Shown here: piece after piece, positions 5,916 through 7,290 of the stretch
Layout of the letters: each line of letters begins with the position of its first letter
Numbering within the stretch: the stretch's first letter is position 1
NCBI GenBank assembly: GCA_943325435.2
Contig: CALPPK020000050.1
Span: 1-7,290 of the forward strand
Direction of reading: 5' to 3'
Length of the DNA: 7,290 nucleotides
Origin: Bifidobacterium breve
Lineage (GTDB): Bacteria > Actinomycetota > Acidimicrobiia > Acidimicrobiales > Ilumatobacteraceae
Program-made: the position numbers and the translations under genes
Notes under the pieces: generated by a model
What the model was told of the DNA's origin: nothing
What the model saw: only the letters and a program-made list of their open reading frames with translations
Databases searched by the model: none

Positions 5916-7290
5916 TCACATCAAGGGACGAGCAGTGGGAAGAATCGGCGACGGCAACGACGTTTCACCCATGAGGTACGAATCAACGCCAGCCGCACAC
6001 GCACGACCTTCAGCAATTGCCCACACGATGAGGCTTTGCCCACGACCCATGTCGCCAGCCACAAAGACGCCCGGGACATTGGTCTGGTATTCGTTATCGC
6101 GAGCGATATTGCCGCGTTCGTCAAGATTGACGCCTAACTGATCAAGCCAAGAACCCTTATCTGGACCAACAAACCCCATAGCAAGGAACACCAGGTCTGC
6201 CGGAATCTCAGAGTCAGTTCCTTCCTTCTTCACGAATCGACCTTCAACCATTTCAACTTCATGGATCAACAATGCACGCACGTTTCCGTTTCCGTCATCA
6301 ACGAATCGCTCGGTGTTCACGCTAAAGATTCGCTCGCCACCTTCTTCATGGGCCGACGAAGTGCGGTACACCATGTTGTACTGAGGCCACGGGTTACCTG
6401 CAGAGCGAGTCTCTGGAGGTCGAGGCATGATCTCAAGTTGAATCACTTGCTTTGCACCTTGACGCAATGCTGTTCCTAAACAGTCAGCACCGGTGTCGCC
6501 GCCACCAATGATGACAACGTTCTTTCCCTTTGCATCGATGTCATACGTCGACGTATCGCCCTCTTGCACTTTGTTTGCAATCGGAAGATATTCCATTGCC
6601 TGATGCACACCGTGAAGTTCACGCCCAGGAATCGGAAGGTCACGCCATGATGTTGCGCCACAAGCAAGGACAATCGCGTCATGCGAAGCACGGAGAATTT
6701 CCATATCAACAGAGCCGCCAACATCTGCATTGGTGCGGAACTCGGTTCCTTCTTCGCGCATCTGCTCAAGGCGACGATCAAGGTGGCTTTTTTCCATTTT
6801 GAATTCAGGAATTCCGTAGCGCAGCAAGCCACCAATACGGTCAGCGCGCTCAAGGACAACGACTGAGTGCCCAGCACGAGTTAACTGTTGAGCAGTAGCT
6901 AGCCCTGCAGGACCACTACCGATAACGGCGATGCGCTTTCCAGTTTGAAGCGATGGAATTTGCGGTGTTACCCAACCTTCAGCCCATGCACGATCAATAA
7001 TTGATACTTCAACTTGTTTGATGTTCACGGGGTCTTGGTTAATTCCAAGCACACATGCAGATTCACATGGAGCAGGACACAGACGGCCTGTGAATTCAGG
7101 AAAGTTATTTGTTGCATGAAGTCGCTCAATGGCATCTTGCCAATGCTCGCGATACACCAAGTCGTTCCAGTCAGGAATCAGGTTGCCAAGTGGGCAGCCG
7201 TTGTTGCAGAACGGAATACCGCAGTCCATGCAACGACCAGCTTGGCTCTTGAGAATCTCAGCATCAAAGGGTTCGTAGACCTCTTTCCAG
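5916..7290 (-). CDS. gltD: glutamate synthase (NADPH) small subunit, 5' end beyond window
   Basis: The frame is open to the right edge. The residues before the first visible ATG (7229) read WKEVYEPFDAEILKSQAGRC, the standard GltD N-terminus, so the true start lies outside and about 457 residues are visible. GltD takes electrons from NADPH through FAD and Fe-S clusters to GltB, which makes glutamate from glutamine and 2-oxoglutarate. Counted from the visible ATG: Fe-S cysteines in CMDCGIPFCNNGC and C51, C55 and C59 (CPAPCESAC); the FAD site AVIGSGPAGLATA (about 101-113); a second Rossmann motif for NADPH, VVIIGGGDTGADC (about 228-240); and the C-terminal FAD motif VFVAGDMGRGQSLIVWAIAEGR. gltB is expected further right on the same strand but is not visible. 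Related stand-alone reductases exist, but the N-terminal match favours GltD. Confidence 0.96.
   Translation of the reverse strand, partial: WKEVYEPFDAEILKSQAGRCMDCGIPFCNNGCPLGNLIPDWNDLVYREHWQDAIERLHATNNFPEFTGRLCPAPCESACVLGINQDPVNIKQVEVSIIDRAWAEGWVTPQIPSLQTGKRIAVIGSGPAGLATAQQLTRAGHSVVVLERADRIGGLLRYGIPEFKMEKSHLDRRLEQMREEGTEFRTNADVGGSVDMEILRASHDAIVLACGATSWRDLPIPGRELHGVHQAMEYLPIANKVQEGDTSTYDIDAKGKNVVIIGGGDTGADCLGTALRQGAKQVIQLEIMPRPPETRSAGNPWPQYNMVYRTSSAHEEGGERIFSVNTERFVDDGNGNVRALLIHEVEMVEGRFVKKEGTDSEIPADLVFLAMGFVGPDKGSWLDQLGVNLDERGNIARDNEYQTNVPGVFVAGDMGRGQSLIVWAIAEGRACAAGVDSYLMGETSLPSPILPTARPLM

Noticed and set aside
5550..6137. 195-codon plus-strand open frame opposite the LysM gene and the gltD end
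   Set aside because: It spans two well-supported genes and the terminator on the other strand, and has no recognisable domain; it is an antisense shadow.
6476..6877. 133-codon minus-strand open frame within gltD
   Set aside because: It is out of frame within gltD, whose FAD and NADPH motifs cover the same bases.
1..7290. tRNA/rRNA genes, CRISPR arrays, insertion sequences, long direct repeats
   Set aside because: None were seen on reading both strands. The window is almost fully occupied by protein genes and no gap exceeds 300 bases.

Overview
The window is a densely packed chromosomal segment of about 50% GC by eye. It carries six complete genes and two partial ones. An actinobacterial origin, possibly a small-genome Acidimicrobiia-like lineage, fits the gene families, the GTG/TTG starts, the scarcity of Shine-Dalgarno sites and the near absence of non-coding DNA. 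That assignment is inference. No phage, transposon, CRISPR, tRNA or rRNA signal was seen.

Layout, left to right: the last codons of an unidentified plus-strand gene (1-68); a soluble cytochrome P450 (78-1298, +); a small cysteine-rich zinc-ribbon protein (1295-1465, -) that is easy to miss; an MFS exporter-type transporter (1552-2814, +); MurF (2796-4094, -); D-alanine--D-alanine ligase (4119-5228, +); a lipoprotein-like protein with two LysM domains (5225-5866, -); an intrinsic terminator; and the glutamate synthase small subunit GltD (5916 to beyond the right edge, -).

Functionally, the middle is a cell-wall block. Ddl makes the D-Ala-D-Ala dipeptide, MurF attaches it to the UDP-MurNAc-tripeptide, and the LysM protein probably binds the finished peptidoglycan. 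ddl and murF are head to head with only 24 bp between the chosen starts. GltD is nitrogen assimilation and is closed off from the LysM gene by a clear hairpin plus T-run. The P450, zinc ribbon and MFS transporter have no evident shared pathway.

The most striking architectural feature is strict strand alternation (+,-,+,-,+,-) over six genes. All three tail-to-tail junctions overlap (4, 19 and 4 bp), so no terminator can lie between those genes and their mRNAs must share antisense 3' ends. I found no evidence of a wholly new system. The best candidate for something under-described is the 56-residue zinc ribbon.
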